DNA of 64,000 nucleotides from Candidatus Hydrogenedentota bacterium (GTDB lineage: Bacteria; Hydrogenedentota; Hydrogenedentia; Hydrogenedentales; JAEUWI01): positions 132,235 through 196,234 of the forward strand of contig JAHBVV010000006.1 of assembly GCA_019637335.1 (NCBI GenBank), written 5' to 3'. Positions 1 to 9,544 of the stretch are shown here, one piece after another. The translations under genes were made by a program, and so were the position numbers. The notes below the pieces were generated by a model. That model made no database searches. It was not told where the DNA came from and saw only the letters and a list, made by a program, of their open reading frames with translations. Each line of letters starts with the position of its first letter. The first letter of the stretch is position 1.

Positions 1-487
1 CCAACAGCCGCTCCCAGACAGCTTCCCCGTTGGAATCTATTTTGCCCACCGAGATATCCGTAGGCTCGAACGACTTCGGGTCCGTAACCAGTGCCCCAAT
101 AGTACCCGCATATACATAGCCGCCGTCTATAGTCGGCTGAATACTACTTGCCTGGCCCGTGGCGCTTCCCGCAATCTTTGTCGTCCATTCGACTGTACCG
201 TTTTTGTCCGTCTTGACAAAAAAGCTATCGAGACTCCGCAGGTACGATTCGTATGCCGCATCATCAAACAGCGGCCGCGCTTGCCCGGCAGTGTATCCCG
301 CCAGAATGTAGCCCCCGTCCGCGGCAACCTCCATATCATTGGGCCAGGCATCAAATTCCGCGGGGACACGCACTTCCGAAAGCGCCGGAACGGAATCCTC
401 GCAGGGCGCCCCCACCAGGGGATCACAAGCGCTGGCTATGATCGGGAGAAACGCGCAAAGAATACGAGTATGGCTCAAGCCCTTCAT
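1..487 (-). CDS. Lipoprotein with propeller-like repeats (C-terminal part beyond the left edge)
   Basis: The frame is open from an ATG at 487 to the window edge, giving 162 codons. The N-terminus has a basic start, a hydrophobic stretch and a Cys at residue 21 in the context IIASAC, which looks like a lipoprotein signal peptide. The body carries recurring DGGYILAGYT / DGGYVYAGTIG segments, each followed by a KTDKNGTVEW-like strand. This pattern is common in secreted beta-propeller-type repeat proteins. The start is supported by AGGTGA a few bases upstream; that Shine-Dalgarno overlaps the stop codon of the RHS gene, so the two are probably translationally coupled. Function is unknown. By position it could be a surface or immunity partner of the RHS toxin, but the repeats argue for a general secreted propeller. 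Confidence 0.7.
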   Translation of the reverse strand, partial: MKGLSHTRILCAFLPIIASACDPLVGAPCEDSVPALSEVRVPAEFDAWPNDMEVAADGGYILAGYTAGQARPLFDDAAYESYLRSLDSFFVKTDKNGTVEWTTKIAGSATGQASSIQPTIDGGYVYAGTIGALVTDPKSFEPTDISVGKIDSNGEAVWERLL

Positions 488-491
488 TTCG

Positions 492-1697
492 TCACCTGGA
501 AATCCTATCAATGATACCAGCAATACACGAAATGGCGTATGCTACCTGTCCGATAGAGCTTCTTAAAACACCATGCATTATTTCTACAACACCAAAACAT
601 GCATATCGGTTCCAGTCCCACCAATAATAGTTCTTGCATTGTTCCATCTGACAACCACGCATAATACGGTCACAATTCAAATGACCGCCGCAGCGGTAAT
701 AGCACAGATCGTGGCCAAAACAGCATCCTCGAAAATTTGCTCGAGATCCCCAGCCTTGCCATATGAAATCGTAGGTTCCAGGAATGCCACAGGTGTCCCC
801 AGAAGCCAATCCCAAAGCATCAGTGAGCCTCACCGGGGACGCCGCCACGTACAGATACACATTCGGCCCGTCGACCATCTCCATGGGGTCGCGCGTCACC
901 CAGCGCAACTGCGCGGCGCTGTAATACCGGTAGGGGAAGTAGTGCAACCCCGACGCGCCGTCGTAGGGCTTGCCGGTGAAGGCCTGGGGCATCGCGGGGC
1001 CGGACGCGGCGTAGGCCGCGCCATAGGGGCCGTATTCCGCCGACGCCACCGCCGCCCTGGACCCGTCGAACAGCCCGCGCACGGAACCGAGGTGGTCCAG
1101 CGCGTAATGGCGGTACCCCCCCGCGGCCGGATCCGTCCCGCCCACATCCGCCAGCGTCGCTTCTACCTGTTCCATCGTGTTCGCCCCGTTGATATACGTC
1201 CGCGCCAGATCACCCGAAGCCCCATCCGCATCATCCTCCTCGTTCACCTCTCCCGGCGTCCATAATAGCACCGTTTCCCCGCGCCGTAAAGCCCCATCCG
1301 CTCTGGGGCTCTTGGGGGTACAGCCACCGGCTGGATTGGCGCCATTGGACATTACCTTGGCCCACGTGCCAGCCAGAGGCAGTCCCCAAGGGGACTGGAG
1401 CCCGCGACAAGAACCACCCAACCCGCGAAAGCGCCCAAAACCACCCCCAAATCGCGGGGGACTGTACCCGCCGAAAGGTTCTGGGGGTACAGCCACTGGC
1501 TGGATTGGCGCCATTGGACAATACGTTGACCCACGTGCCAGCCAGAGGCAGTCCCCAAGGGGACTGGAGCCCGCGACAAAAACCACCCACGCCGCGAAAG
1601 CGCCCAAAACCACCGCAAAATCGCGGGGGACTGTACCCGCCGAAAAGCAGGATAGCCCGTCCCGGCTGTCCCGTATCCGCCCAAATCCCACCCACAA
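492..1697 (-). CDS. RHS repeat-associated core protein with C-terminal phospholipase A2-like toxin domain (N-terminally truncated)
   Basis: The frame encodes 401 residues. Residues about 195-296 are the RHS-associated core (YALDHLGSVRG, FTGKPYDGASGLHYFPYRYY, RDPM, DALGL), which normally precedes a variable toxin tip. The tip (about 299-380) is cysteine-rich and carries CCFGHDLC (325-332), which fits the phospholipase A2 histidine signature CCxxHxxC. It also has C342-D343-x5-C349, as in the aspartate signature. PLA2 tips are known among polymorphic toxins; the assignment here is by motif. RHS proteins usually exceed 1000 residues, and the first roughly 135 residues here are merely translated dispersed repeat (1312-1650). 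The gene is therefore a 3' fragment or displaced tip, and its true start is unclear. It has no signal peptide. Confidence 0.72.
   Translation of the reverse strand: MWVGFGRIRDSRDGLSCFSAGTVPRDFAVVLGAFAAWVVFVAGSSPLGDCLWLARGSTYCPMAPIQPVAVPPEPFGGYSPPRFGGGFGRFRGLGGSCRGLQSPWGLPLAGTWAKVMSNGANPAGGCTPKSPRADGALRRGETVLLWTPGEVNEEDDADGASGDLARTYINGANTMEQVEATLADVGGTDPAAGGYRHYALDHLGSVRGLFDGSRAAVASAEYGPYGAAYAASGPAMPQAFTGKPYDGASGLHYFPYRYYSAAQLRWVTRDPMEMVDGPNVYLYVAASPVRLTDALGLASGDTCGIPGTYDFIWQGWGSRANFRGCCFGHDLCYYRCGGHLNCDRIMRGCQMEQCKNYYWWDWNRYACFGVVEIMHGVLRSSIGQVAYAISCIAGIIDRISR
1312..1650. repeat. Two tandem ~169-bp repeat units inside the 5' part of the RHS frame
   Basis: Two near-identical units begin with GGGGGTACAGCCAC at 1313 and 1482. 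Each contains the palindrome CAGTCCCC-AA-GGGGACTG and a run rich in AACCACCC, GCGAAAGCG and AATCGCGG. The same sequence family recurs at 28262-28345, 29931-30130 and 35010-35400, so this is a dispersed repeat and not RHS coding sequence. Confidence 0.8.
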
Positions 1698-1782
1698 CTT
1701 TTCTTGCTTTCACGCAATCCATGTTGTACCCTCATTTCGGGGGAAGCGCGGGCCGCGCCCCCCTCACATGAGGTAGTGTTTC

Positions 1783-4728
1783 ATGCAGTGTTTTCGTTTC
1801 ATGGCCATGGCCAGCCTGTGGACCGCCGCCATCGCTCCGATCGCTCCCGCCGATCCCATCGACTTCGGTCGCGACGTCCGCCCCGTGCTCGCGGGCAAGT
1901 GTTTCCAGTGCCACGGCCCCGATGAGGCCGCGCGCCAGGCCGGCCTTCGGCTGGACACCTTCGAGGGCGCCACGATGGCCCTGAAATCCGGCGCCCCGGC
2001 CATCGTCCCGGGCGACGCGAGCCAGGGCAGCTTCTTCGCGCGCATCACAACGCACGACGAAGTCGACCGCATGCCGCCGCCCGAGGTCAGTCCCGCGCTG
2101 GACGACGCCACGGTGGACCTCCTCCGCCGCTGGGTGAACGAGGGCGCGGCCTACGCGCCCCACTGGTCCTTCGTGAAGCCGGAGAAGGCCCCCCTGCCGC
2201 CGGTCGACGACCTGGCCTGGCCCCGCAACGCCATCGACCATTTTATCGCGGCGGGCCTGCGCGACGCCGGCCTCGCCCCCGCGCAGGAGGCCGACCGCCA
2301 CACGCTCATCCGCCGCCTTTCGCTCGATCTCACCGGGCTCCCGCCCGCGCCGGAAGCGGTCGAGGCCTTCGTGAACGATCCCAGCCCCGTCGCCTATGAA
2401 AAACTCGTGGAGGACCTCCTCGCCTCCCCGCGCTTCGGCGAGCGCTGGGCCCGCATCTGGCTCGACATCGCCCGCTACGCCGACACCAAGGGCTACGAGG
2501 CCGATCGACACCGCGACATGTGGCGCTTCCGCGACTGGGTCATCGAGGCCTTCAACCAGGACATGCCGTTTGACCAGTTCACCATCGAGCAGATGGCCGG
2601 CGACCTCCTGCCCGAGCCCACCCTCGAACAGCAACTGGCCACCGCCTTCCACCGCAACACCATGACCAACGACGAAGGCGGCACGGACAACGAGGAATTC
2701 CGCACCGCCGCCGTGCTCGATCGCGTGGACACCACCATGGCCGCCTGGATGGGACTGACCATGAACTGCGCCCAGTGCCATACCCACAAGTACGACCCGA
2801 TTACGCAGAAGGAGTATTACCAGTTCTACGCCTTCCTGAACCAGACCCAGGACGCCGACCTCTTTCCGGAGGAGTCCCCCGTGCTCCCCGCGCCCACGCG
2901 CGACCAGCAGCGCGAGATGGATTTTCTCCGCGAGCGCCTGGATCAGGCCGCCGACGCCATGCGCGCCGCCCTGCCCGCGCGCAACGAGCCCCAGGAAGCC
3001 TGGGAGCAGCGCATCGCGGCCGAAGGCGGCGGCGCCCCCGTCCCCGGCGCCTGGCAGTCCCTCGGCCCCATCCCGCAAGACGATTTCGAGCAGGCCTTCG
3101 CGAGTGACGGCGGCCTGGACGTTACCTCGCGCGATCTCGCCGCGCCCGAGGGCTACGAGTGGATTCCCCGCCCGGACTGGACCGACGGCGAGGTCCGCAA
3201 CCTCGAAGGCCAGACCGCCATCACCTACCTCCGGCGCACCATCCAGGCCGCCGAGCCCGCCGCCTACCCCGTCAAGCTCGGCAGCAACGACGCCATCCAG
3301 GTCTGGCTCAACGGCGTGGAGGTCCACAGCAACAAGGTCCTCCGCAGCATCGAGCCCGGAAGCGACGAGGTCACGCTCAACCTCGTCGCCGGCGACAACC
3401 TCCTCCTCCTCAAGATAACCAACGCGGGCGGGGCCTACGCCTACTCCTACGAAAGCGGCTACACCGGCCTCCCGCTCGAACTGCTCAAAATCGCCCGGAC
3501 GCCCGCCGCCAGCCGCGCCGCCGATCAGGCGGATCAGATCCTCGCCTACTACCGCGAACACATCGCTCCGGAACTCGCCCCGCTCCGCGATGATCGCGCC
3601 CAACTCCAGGCGCGTCTCGACGAGATCAACGCCGCCGTCCCGAAGATCCCCGTCCTCCGCGAGTTGCCCCCGGGCGAACAGCGCGCGACGCATATCTTCG
3701 AGAAGGGCAGCTTCCTGAGCCCGGGCGACGAAGTCTTCCCCGGCACGCCCGCCTTCCTGCATCCCCTCCCCTACGACGCCCCGCGCAACCGCCTCGGCAT
3801 GGCCCGCTGGCTCGTCGACCGCGAAAACCCGCTCACCGCGCGCGTACTCGTCAACCGCTTCTGGACCCAGTTCTTCGGCGTCGGCATTGTCGAAACCGCC
3901 GAGGACTTCGGCCAGCAGGGCGAACTGCCCATCAACCAGCCCCTGCTCGATTGGCTCGCCGTCGATCTCATGGAAAACGGCTGGTCCATGAAGCAGCTCT
4001 GCCGCACCATCGTCACCTCCGCCACGTACCGCCAGGCCTCCGCCGTCCGGCCGGAGACCCAGGCGAAAGATCCCTACAACCGCCTCCTCGCCCGCGGGCC
4101 CCGCTTCCGCCTCGAAGCCGAAATGGTCCGCGATCAGGCCCTGGCCGCCAGCGGGCTTCTCAGCGACGACCTGTTCGGTCCCTCCGTCATGCCCCCGCAG
4201 CCCGAGGGCATCTGGCAGGTGGTCTACAGCGGCGACGAGTGGAAAACCTCCGAGGGCGGGGACCGGTACCGCCGCGGCCTCTACACCTACTGGCGCCGAA
4301 CCTCCCCCTACCCCTCCATGATCACCTTCGACGCCCCCTCGCGCGAGGTCTGCACCCTGCGGCGCATTCCCACCAACACCCCGCTCCAGGCCCTCACCAC
4401 CCTGAACGACCCGGTCTATGTCGAAGCCGCGCAGGCCCTGGCGCGCCGCGTGATAAGCGAAGCGCCCGACCCCTCGCTGGAAGGCCGCATCCGCCACGCC
4501 TTCCTGCTCGCCGCAAGCCGCCCGCCGGAGGACGCCGAAATCGCCACCGTGCGCCGGCTCTATGAAGACGCCCGCGCCACCTACGCCGGTAACGCCGATG
4601 GCGCCCTCGCCATGGCCACGGTCCCGCTCGGGCCCGCCCTGCCGGGTCAGGACGACGCCGAACTCGCCGCCTGGACCGTCGTCGGCAATGTACTGCTGAA
4701 CCTCGATGAAGTGCTGACAAAACGATAA
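1783..4728 (+). CDS. Secreted DUF1549/DUF1553 protein with planctomycete-type cytochrome c domain
   Basis: The product is 981 residues with an N-terminal hydrophobic signal-like segment. A PSCyt1-type heme domain follows, with CFQCH at 40-44, the downstream segment RMPPPE, then a DUF1549 domain with a second CxxCH (CAQCH, about 329-333). Residues about 430-570 look like a beta-sandwich carbohydrate-binding-type insert ([24 protein letters not shown]). The C-terminal third is DUF1553 ([30 protein letters not shown]). This family is greatly expanded in Planctomycetota and relatives and nearly always sits before a DUF1501 gene, as here. Its exact activity is not established; a role in extracellular breakdown of complex carbohydrates is usually assumed. 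AGG lies nine bases upstream of the chosen ATG. Confidence 0.9.
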   Translation: MQCFRFMAMASLWTAAIAPIAPADPIDFGRDVRPVLAGKCFQCHGPDEAARQAGLRLDTFEGATMALKSGAPAIVPGDASQGSFFARITTHDEVDRMPPPEVSPALDDATVDLLRRWVNEGAAYAPHWSFVKPEKAPLPPVDDLAWPRNAIDHFIAAGLRDAGLAPAQEADRHTLIRRLSLDLTGLPPAPEAVEAFVNDPSPVAYEKLVEDLLASPRFGERWARIWLDIARYADTKGYEADRHRDMWRFRDWVIEAFNQDMPFDQFTIEQMAGDLLPEPTLEQQLATAFHRNTMTNDEGGTDNEEFRTAAVLDRVDTTMAAWMGLTMNCAQCHTHKYDPITQKEYYQFYAFLNQTQDADLFPEESPVLPAPTRDQQREMDFLRERLDQAADAMRAALPARNEPQEAWEQRIAAEGGGAPVPGAWQSLGPIPQDDFEQAFASDGGLDVTSRDLAAPEGYEWIPRPDWTDGEVRNLEGQTAITYLRRTIQAAEPAAYPVKLGSNDAIQVWLNGVEVHSNKVLRSIEPGSDEVTLNLVAGDNLLLLKITNAGGAYAYSYESGYTGLPLELLKIARTPAASRAADQADQILAYYREHIAPELAPLRDDRAQLQARLDEINAAVPKIPVLRELPPGEQRATHIFEKGSFLSPGDEVFPGTPAFLHPLPYDAPRNRLGMARWLVDRENPLTARVLVNRFWTQFFGVGIVETAEDFGQQGELPINQPLLDWLAVDLMENGWSMKQLCRTIVTSATYRQASAVRPETQAKDPYNRLLARGPRFRLEAEMVRDQALAASGLLSDDLFGPSVMPPQPEGIWQVVYSGDEWKTSEGGDRYRRGLYTYWRRTSPYPSMITFDAPSREVCTLRRIPTNTPLQALTTLNDPVYVEAAQALARRVISEAPDPSLEGRIRHAFLLAASRPPEDAEIATVRRLYEDARATYAGNADGALAMATVPLGPALPGQDDAELAAWTVVGNVLLNLDEVLTKR

Positions 4729-4813
4729 AGTGAGTAGGATAGGCGTCCCGCCTGTCCTGGAAAGCCGGAACGGCTATTCCACATCGGAAAAAACGCCACG
4801 GAATGTGACCACC

Positions 4814-6244
4814 ATGAATCCTTATCTCCACTACATGCACGGGCTCACCCGCCGCCACTTCCTCCAGCGCACCGGCGCCGGCATCGGGGCCCTCGCCCTC
4901 GGCGCCCTCCTGGGCGAATCCGCCGGCGCCGCCTACGGGCAGCCGCGCGGGCCCCATTTCACGCCCACCGCCAAGCGCGTTATCTACCTCCACATGGCCG
5001 GCTCCCCGCCCCAGCTCGACCTCTTCGATTACAAGCCGAAGCTGAATGAGCTGAACGGCCAGCCCTGCCCCCAGGACTTCCTCGAAAACGAGCGCTTCGC
5101 CTTCATCACCGGCCACCCGTCCATCCTCGGCTCCCCCTACCAATTTCAGCAGCGTGGCGAAAGCGGCGCCTGGGTCTCCGAACTCATGCCCCACCTCGCG
5201 GGCGTCTCCGATGACCTCTGCATGGTCCGCTCCCTCCACACCGACCAGTTCAACCACGCCCCCGCCCAGCTCTTCCTCTACACCGGCTCCCCCCGCCTCG
5301 GTCGCCCCTCCATGGGCTCCTGGCTGACCTACGGCCTCGGCACGGAAAATCAAAACCTCCCGGGCTTTGTCGTCCTCGTATCGGGCAACAAGACGCCCGA
5401 CGCCGGCAAGAGCGTATGGGGCAGCGGCTTCCTCCCCACCGTGCACCAGGGCGTGCAGTGCCGCACTACCGGCGACCCCGTCCTCTATGTCTCCAATCCC
5501 GACGGCATGGACCGCGCCATGCGCCGCCGGAGCCTCGACGCCCTCAACGAACTGAACGAACTCCATTTCGCAAAGGATGCCGACCCCGAAACCCAGACCC
5601 GCATCTCCCAATACGAGCTCGCCTACCGCATGCAGCTCTCCGTCCCCGAAGTCATGGACATCGCCGCGGAGCCCGAATACATCCACCGCCTCTACGGCTC
5701 CGACCCGGGCGCCACCTCCTTCGCCAACAACTGCCTCCTCGCGCGGCGCCTCATCGAGCAGGGCGTCCGCTTCGTCCAGCTCTTCGACTGGGGCTGGGAC
5801 ACCCACGGCACCAGCCCCAACGATGATATCGTCACCCACCTCCCGCTCAAGTGCCGCCTGTCCGACCGCCCCATCGCCGCCCTCATCACCGATCTCAAGC
5901 AGCGCGGCCTCCTGGAAGACACCCTCGTCGTCTGGAGCGGCGAATTCGGCCGCACCGCCATGAACGAAGCCCGAAACGGCAGCACCTTCCTCGGCCGCGA
6001 CCACCATCCCCACGCCTTCACCGTCTGGATGGCCGGCGGCGGTTCCAACCGCGGCGCCCAGATCGGCCAGACCGACGAACTCGGCTACCGCATCACCGAA
6101 AACCCCATCCACATCCACGATTTCCAGGCCACCCTCATGGCCATGATGGGCTTCGACCACGAACGCCTCACCTTCCACTACCAGGGCCGCGACTACCGCC
6201 TCACCGACGTCCACGGCCGCGTCCGCCCCGAGCTGATGGCCTGA
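4814..6244 (+). CDS. DUF1501 protein with Tat signal
   Basis: The chosen ATG at 4814 gives 476 residues and places the Tat motif TRRHFLQRTGAGIG near the N-terminus. Upstream in-frame starts run through a degenerate copy of a dispersed repeat (4736-4759) and are rejected. The body has the alkaline-phosphatase/sulfatase-like fold elements of DUF1501: YLHMAGSPPQLDLFDYKPKL, a late DWGWDTHG, and WSGEFGRTA followed by GRDHHPHAFTVW. It is the usual partner of the DUF1549/DUF1553 protein 85 bp upstream and is probably cotranscribed with it. Tat export suggests a folded, metal-bearing periplasmic enzyme. The substrate is unknown. Confidence 0.9.
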   Translation: MNPYLHYMHGLTRRHFLQRTGAGIGALALGALLGESAGAAYGQPRGPHFTPTAKRVIYLHMAGSPPQLDLFDYKPKLNELNGQPCPQDFLENERFAFITGHPSILGSPYQFQQRGESGAWVSELMPHLAGVSDDLCMVRSLHTDQFNHAPAQLFLYTGSPRLGRPSMGSWLTYGLGTENQNLPGFVVLVSGNKTPDAGKSVWGSGFLPTVHQGVQCRTTGDPVLYVSNPDGMDRAMRRRSLDALNELNELHFAKDADPETQTRISQYELAYRMQLSVPEVMDIAAEPEYIHRLYGSDPGATSFANNCLLARRLIEQGVRFVQLFDWGWDTHGTSPNDDIVTHLPLKCRLSDRPIAALITDLKQRGLLEDTLVVWSGEFGRTAMNEARNGSTFLGRDHHPHAFTVWMAGGGSNRGAQIGQTDELGYRITENPIHIHDFQATLMAMMGFDHERLTFHYQGRDYRLTDVHGRVRPELMA

Positions 6245-6745
6245 TCCGGCAAACAAAGGATCGCGGACATTCCGCGGCGAAGTAAGCCCAAGCTCCCAGA
6301 AGCCCATACTCCCGCTATCGCAACCCCGGATTCCCACACTTCAAGCCCCAACCCAACCCGCGCCACACGGCTCCATTTTCGACACAGGCGCCGTGCCGCC
6401 ACAATCAACCTCAACTGTTCAACCCGCGCCAACGTGGCTTGGGCTTCCAGCCTGAGACAGCGTGAGCGGTGCTTTCCAACGGCCCGTTGACGCTATGCAT
6501 ACAGCCTCGCAATCCCAACGCTATTCGTGTCCATTCGCGTTCATTCGCGGTTCAAAACTGATCGCGGACATTCCGCCACGGCGGCCCTTCGTCCTGTCCG
6601 CGGCAGAGAAAGCGTCAACCCCACCCCAAGTGCGCGCACACTTCACCGCGCCTCTCTTCACGGGGTACAGCCTCGGGCTGGCCTGAAGCCTGCGTTCCTG
6701 TCTCATGCATCCGCGCCAGCCCGATGCAGTCCCCCTCCCCCAAAA
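6245..6745. repeat. Gene-free spacer with GATCGCGGACATT palindromic repeats
   Basis: No convincing coding frame is visible. Copies of the dispersed palindromic repeat (core GCGGACATTCC...GTCCGC) lie at about 6258-6283 and 6560-6608, the second carrying an inserted CCACGGCGG segment. The rest is unstructured AT/GC-mixed sequence containing a short CATTCGCGTTCATTCGCG duplication near 6535. Confidence 0.6.
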
Positions 6746-7705
6746 TCACCCCCGATACACCAGAAACCCCATATACACCACATACAGCCCCACCAGCACC
6801 GCCCCCTCTCGCCGTTGCAGCGTATGCGGCGTCCGCCCCGTAAACATGAAGCCAAACAGCAACAACGTCGCCACCAGCATCACCCCCATGTCGAGATTGT
6901 TCGTTTCGTTGTATTCCACGCTGTGAAACACACTCGTCAGCCCCGCCACGATGAAAATATTGAATATGTTCGAACCCACGACGTTCCCCACGGCAATATC
7001 CACATTCTTTCGGTACGCCGCCATCCCCGAGGTCGCAAGCTCCGGAAGCGACGTTCCGATCGCGATCACCGTAAGCCCGATAAACGCCTGGCTCATCCCC
7101 CACGACAGGGCAATCTGCTCCGCGCTGGTCACCGACAGGCGCCCCCCGATGACGAGACCCGCAATACCCACGACGATTTCCACAATCGACCGCGGCAGCG
7201 GGTCCGACGCCGGCTCCTCCAGCCATTCCTTGTCCTTGTCGTCCTTCACAAGCTGCACGACGTAGTACATGAAAGCGCAGAAGAAACCCAACAGCACCAG
7301 CCCATCGATATGGCCCAGGCGGGAAACCTCGTCCCCCTCGACAAGACGGTCGTTCAGCAGCACGAAAAACAAGATCGCCGCCCCCAGCGTAAAGGGTATC
7401 TCCTTCCAGACCGTGCCACGTTTTGCCGGCAGCGGGCAAATCATCGCGGCAATGCCCAGAATCAAAAGAATGTTCGCAATATTGCTGCCGATGATATTCC
7501 CGATGAAGAGGTCCCCATTCCCCTCCGCGCCCGCAAACAGGCCAATCACCAGCTCCGGCAGCGACGTGCCAAAAGAGACCACCGTCAGCCCGATAACCAG
7601 ATCGCTGACCCGCAGCGCCTTCGCCACCGACGACGCCCCACGAACAAGCCAGTCCGCCCCCTTGATCAGCAGCGCCAGCCCCCCGATAAGCAGCACATAA
7701 TCCAT
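6746..7705 (-). CDS. Calcium/sodium antiporter (CaCA superfamily, YrbG type)
   Basis: The product is 319 residues with about ten hydrophobic segments. The two inverted alpha-repeats are plain: GTSLPELVIG followed by GNIIGSNIANI in the N-terminal half, and GTSLPELATS followed by GNVVGSNIFNI in the C-terminal half. The acidic Glu in each repeat is the ion-binding residue of the family. Length is normal. A hydrophilic loop with KDDKDKEW in the middle is where the two halves usually join. It probably exchanges inner-membrane Ca2+ for Na+ or H+. The gene stands alone on the minus strand between a repeat-rich spacer and a terminator. Confidence 0.93.
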   Translation of the reverse strand: MDYVLLIGGLALLIKGADWLVRGASSVAKALRVSDLVIGLTVVSFGTSLPELVIGLFAGAEGNGDLFIGNIIGSNIANILLILGIAAMICPLPAKRGTVWKEIPFTLGAAILFFVLLNDRLVEGDEVSRLGHIDGLVLLGFFCAFMYYVVQLVKDDKDKEWLEEPASDPLPRSIVEIVVGIAGLVIGGRLSVTSAEQIALSWGMSQAFIGLTVIAIGTSLPELATSGMAAYRKNVDIAVGNVVGSNIFNIFIVAGLTSVFHSVEYNETNNLDMGVMLVATLLLFGFMFTGRTPHTLQRREGAVLVGLYVVYMGFLVYRG

Positions 7706-7842
7706 GCCAAAACTTCCTGATTTTGACGACGCGAGCGCCGTGGAGTGAAATGACTACCCGATTCGGGCGACGAAGAGGCGACAGCATAGCCTGCGAAGTC
7801 AAACCCGAGCAAGCTAACGGCGGAACTCCCCCAAAAAACACA

Positions 7843-7873
7843 AACACTCCCCGGGGGTTTAGCGGGGAGTGTT
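7843..7873 (-). terminator. Rho-independent terminator (minus strand)
   Basis: Perfect 11-bp arms AACACTCCCCG / CGGGGAGTGTT flank a 9-nt loop. On the minus strand the hairpin is followed within a few bases by TGTTTTTTGGG. It lies downstream of the 7997-8185 gene and would end its transcript before the antiporter. Confidence 0.8.
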
Positions 7874-7996
7874 GTGCTGTAGATCGTGACGCGCGACACA
7901 ATGGGAAAATGCCGCGAACCAGCCTACAGTAGTGTGCGAAGATTGTTCATGCCCGCGCCGGATATTCTCCGGTCGCCAAGGCGAATTAACAGGTTC

Positions 7997-8185
7997 CTAA
8001 CTGACGTCCGCCGTCCACTGCCGGAAGAAGGCCTGAATTCCTCGAACCGGACGGAGCCTGATATTTGTGTAGTGCATCCGCATCAACTTGTCGAATGCGT
8101 CCAACTTGTCCTGGGCAATAATGGTGCCCTGTGCGCGATCTTCCAGACTATCCGCAGTACGCGCGGAATACTCAAACACCGCCAT
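7997..8185 (-). CDS. Small protein resembling the N-terminal region of GspF/PilC
   Basis: The product is 62 residues from an ATG preceded by AGAGGTGA; longer in-frame starts lack such a site. The opening MAVFEYSA, then GTIIAQDKLDAFDKL and the closing pattern, match the first ~60 residues of type II secretion/type IV pilus platform proteins. In those, MxVFxYxA...GxxxAxxxxxAxxxL precedes the first cytoplasmic domain. No membrane segment is present and no pilus genes are near, so it is either an excised domain used independently or a remnant. A terminator follows about 120 bp downstream, suggesting a real monocistronic transcript. Confidence 0.65.
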   Translation of the reverse strand: MAVFEYSARTADSLEDRAQGTIIAQDKLDAFDKLMRMHYTNIRLRPVRGIQAFFRQWTADVS

Positions 8186-8399
8186 GGTTCGTTCACCTCT
8201 GCTTGGGCCTTGCGTTCGACTGTTCCGAAGCCTCATCAGCGACTTCTGCCTATATAGTCGTAATTCCGGACAGATTGTGCAGAAAATGAACCAAATTGGA
8301 ACATGCTTGCGGAAAAAACGGGAAGAACCGGATAAAGAGGGCCCCGATCACGAAAAAATCGTCCGATTCCGTCAATAAACTTGCCCCGGGACGCCCCGC

Positions 8400-9503
8400 T
8401 CAATAATCGGCCGACTTCCGCCCGTACCGATCCCCGAAGGGGCCCTCCTGCTCGTCTTCCATACTCTGCCGGATGCGCAGGTAGGATTCATAACGCCACG
8501 GGGTCAGTTCACCCGCCTCCACCGCTGCCGTCACCGCGCAATCCGGCTCGTGCGTGTGGCTGCAATCGCGAAAACGGCAATCCACCCCCAGCGCCGCCAG
8601 ATCCGGAAAAAACCAGCCGACTTCCGCCGGCGACACCCCCCACACCCCCAGCGCGCGTATCCCCGGCGTGTCGATGATACGGATCCCCCCGTCGAGCTCA
8701 TACAGCCGCGATGCCGTCGTCGTGTGCCGGCCACGTTGCGAGACGTCGCTCACCTCCTGTGTGTGCACCGCCAGGTCCGGGTCAAGCGCATTCAGGAGCG
8801 ACGACTTCCCCACGCCGCTGTGGCCGCTCAACACGCTAAGCTTCCCGCCCAGCAGCCCCCGGAGTTCGTCCAGCCCCGCCCCCGTCTCGCAGCTGGTCCG
8901 GATCACGCGAAAACCGAGCGTCTCGTAATCCTGAAGTTCCGGGGGCGCCTCGTCGACCAGATCCATCTTGTTCACGCAGATGACCGTGTCCACCCCGCCC
9001 ACCTCCGCCGCGATCAGGTAGCGATCCACCAGCCCGGGACGGAACGGCGGGTTGGCCGCCGCCGTTACGATCACCAACAGATCGATGTTCGCCGCAAATA
9101 CCTGCTCGTCGAGCTTGTCGTGCTCGTGGCCCGGGCGGCTCAGCCGCGTGCGCCGCGGCGCAACCCCCCGAACCATCCACTTCTCCGCCTCCCGCTCCAC
9201 GTACACCTTGTCCCCCGGAGCCAGCAGCGACGTCCGCCCCTCCTTCAGCCGCTCGTCAATCAGGCAGAGCTCCTCCGCCCCGTCCTTCAACACAAACGCC
9301 CACTTCTTCGAATGCGATATCAGCAGCGCGTTCGGCTCGAAATCGGTCGGCAGCGATTGCAGCTCAAGCGCCACATCCGAAATCGCCGCCTGCGCGCGCC
9401 GGTGCCGGATGCGGTCGTGGGTGAACGACGTCTCGTGCGCCTCCGCCCAGTTCCGCGTGCGCACCTGTTTGCGCTTCTTCTTTTTGACCTGCTTCTTTTT
9501 CAT
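8400..9503 (-). CDS. rsgA: Ribosome small-subunit biogenesis GTPase RsgA
   Basis: The product is 367 residues with the circularly permuted GTPase order of the RsgA/YjeQ family: G4 NKMD (178-181), then G1 GHSGVGKSS (227-235), then G3 DTPG (278-281). The C-terminal zinc knuckle has C309, C314, H316 and C322 (CSHTHEPDC). An OB-like segment around 55-120 precedes the GTPase domain. The very basic N-terminus (KKKQVKKKKRKQ) probably contacts rRNA. It acts in late 30S maturation. It is transcribed alone, with its start 41 bp from the PIN toxin stop. Confidence 0.95.
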   Translation of the reverse strand: MKKKQVKKKKRKQVRTRNWAEAHETSFTHDRIRHRRAQAAISDVALELQSLPTDFEPNALLISHSKKWAFVLKDGAEELCLIDERLKEGRTSLLAPGDKVYVEREAEKWMVRGVAPRRTRLSRPGHEHDKLDEQVFAANIDLLVIVTAAANPPFRPGLVDRYLIAAEVGGVDTVICVNKMDLVDEAPPELQDYETLGFRVIRTSCETGAGLDELRGLLGGKLSVLSGHSGVGKSSLLNALDPDLAVHTQEVSDVSQRGRHTTTASRLYELDGGIRIIDTPGIRALGVWGVSPAEVGWFFPDLAALGVDCRFRDCSHTHEPDCAVTAAVEAGELTPWRYESYLRIRQSMEDEQEGPFGDRYGRKSADY

Positions 9504-9544
9504 TCATCCCGCATACGGCGGCTCTCCCGACCCTTCGGCCGCGG

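Noticed and set aside
1732-4497. Very long open frame (921 codons) antisense to the cytochrome-domain gene
   Set aside because: It is a shadow of GC-rich codon bias. The plus-strand frame carries CxxCH, DUF1549 and DUF1553 motifs, while this one has only Gly/Val/Ala/Glu-rich sequence and no family pattern.
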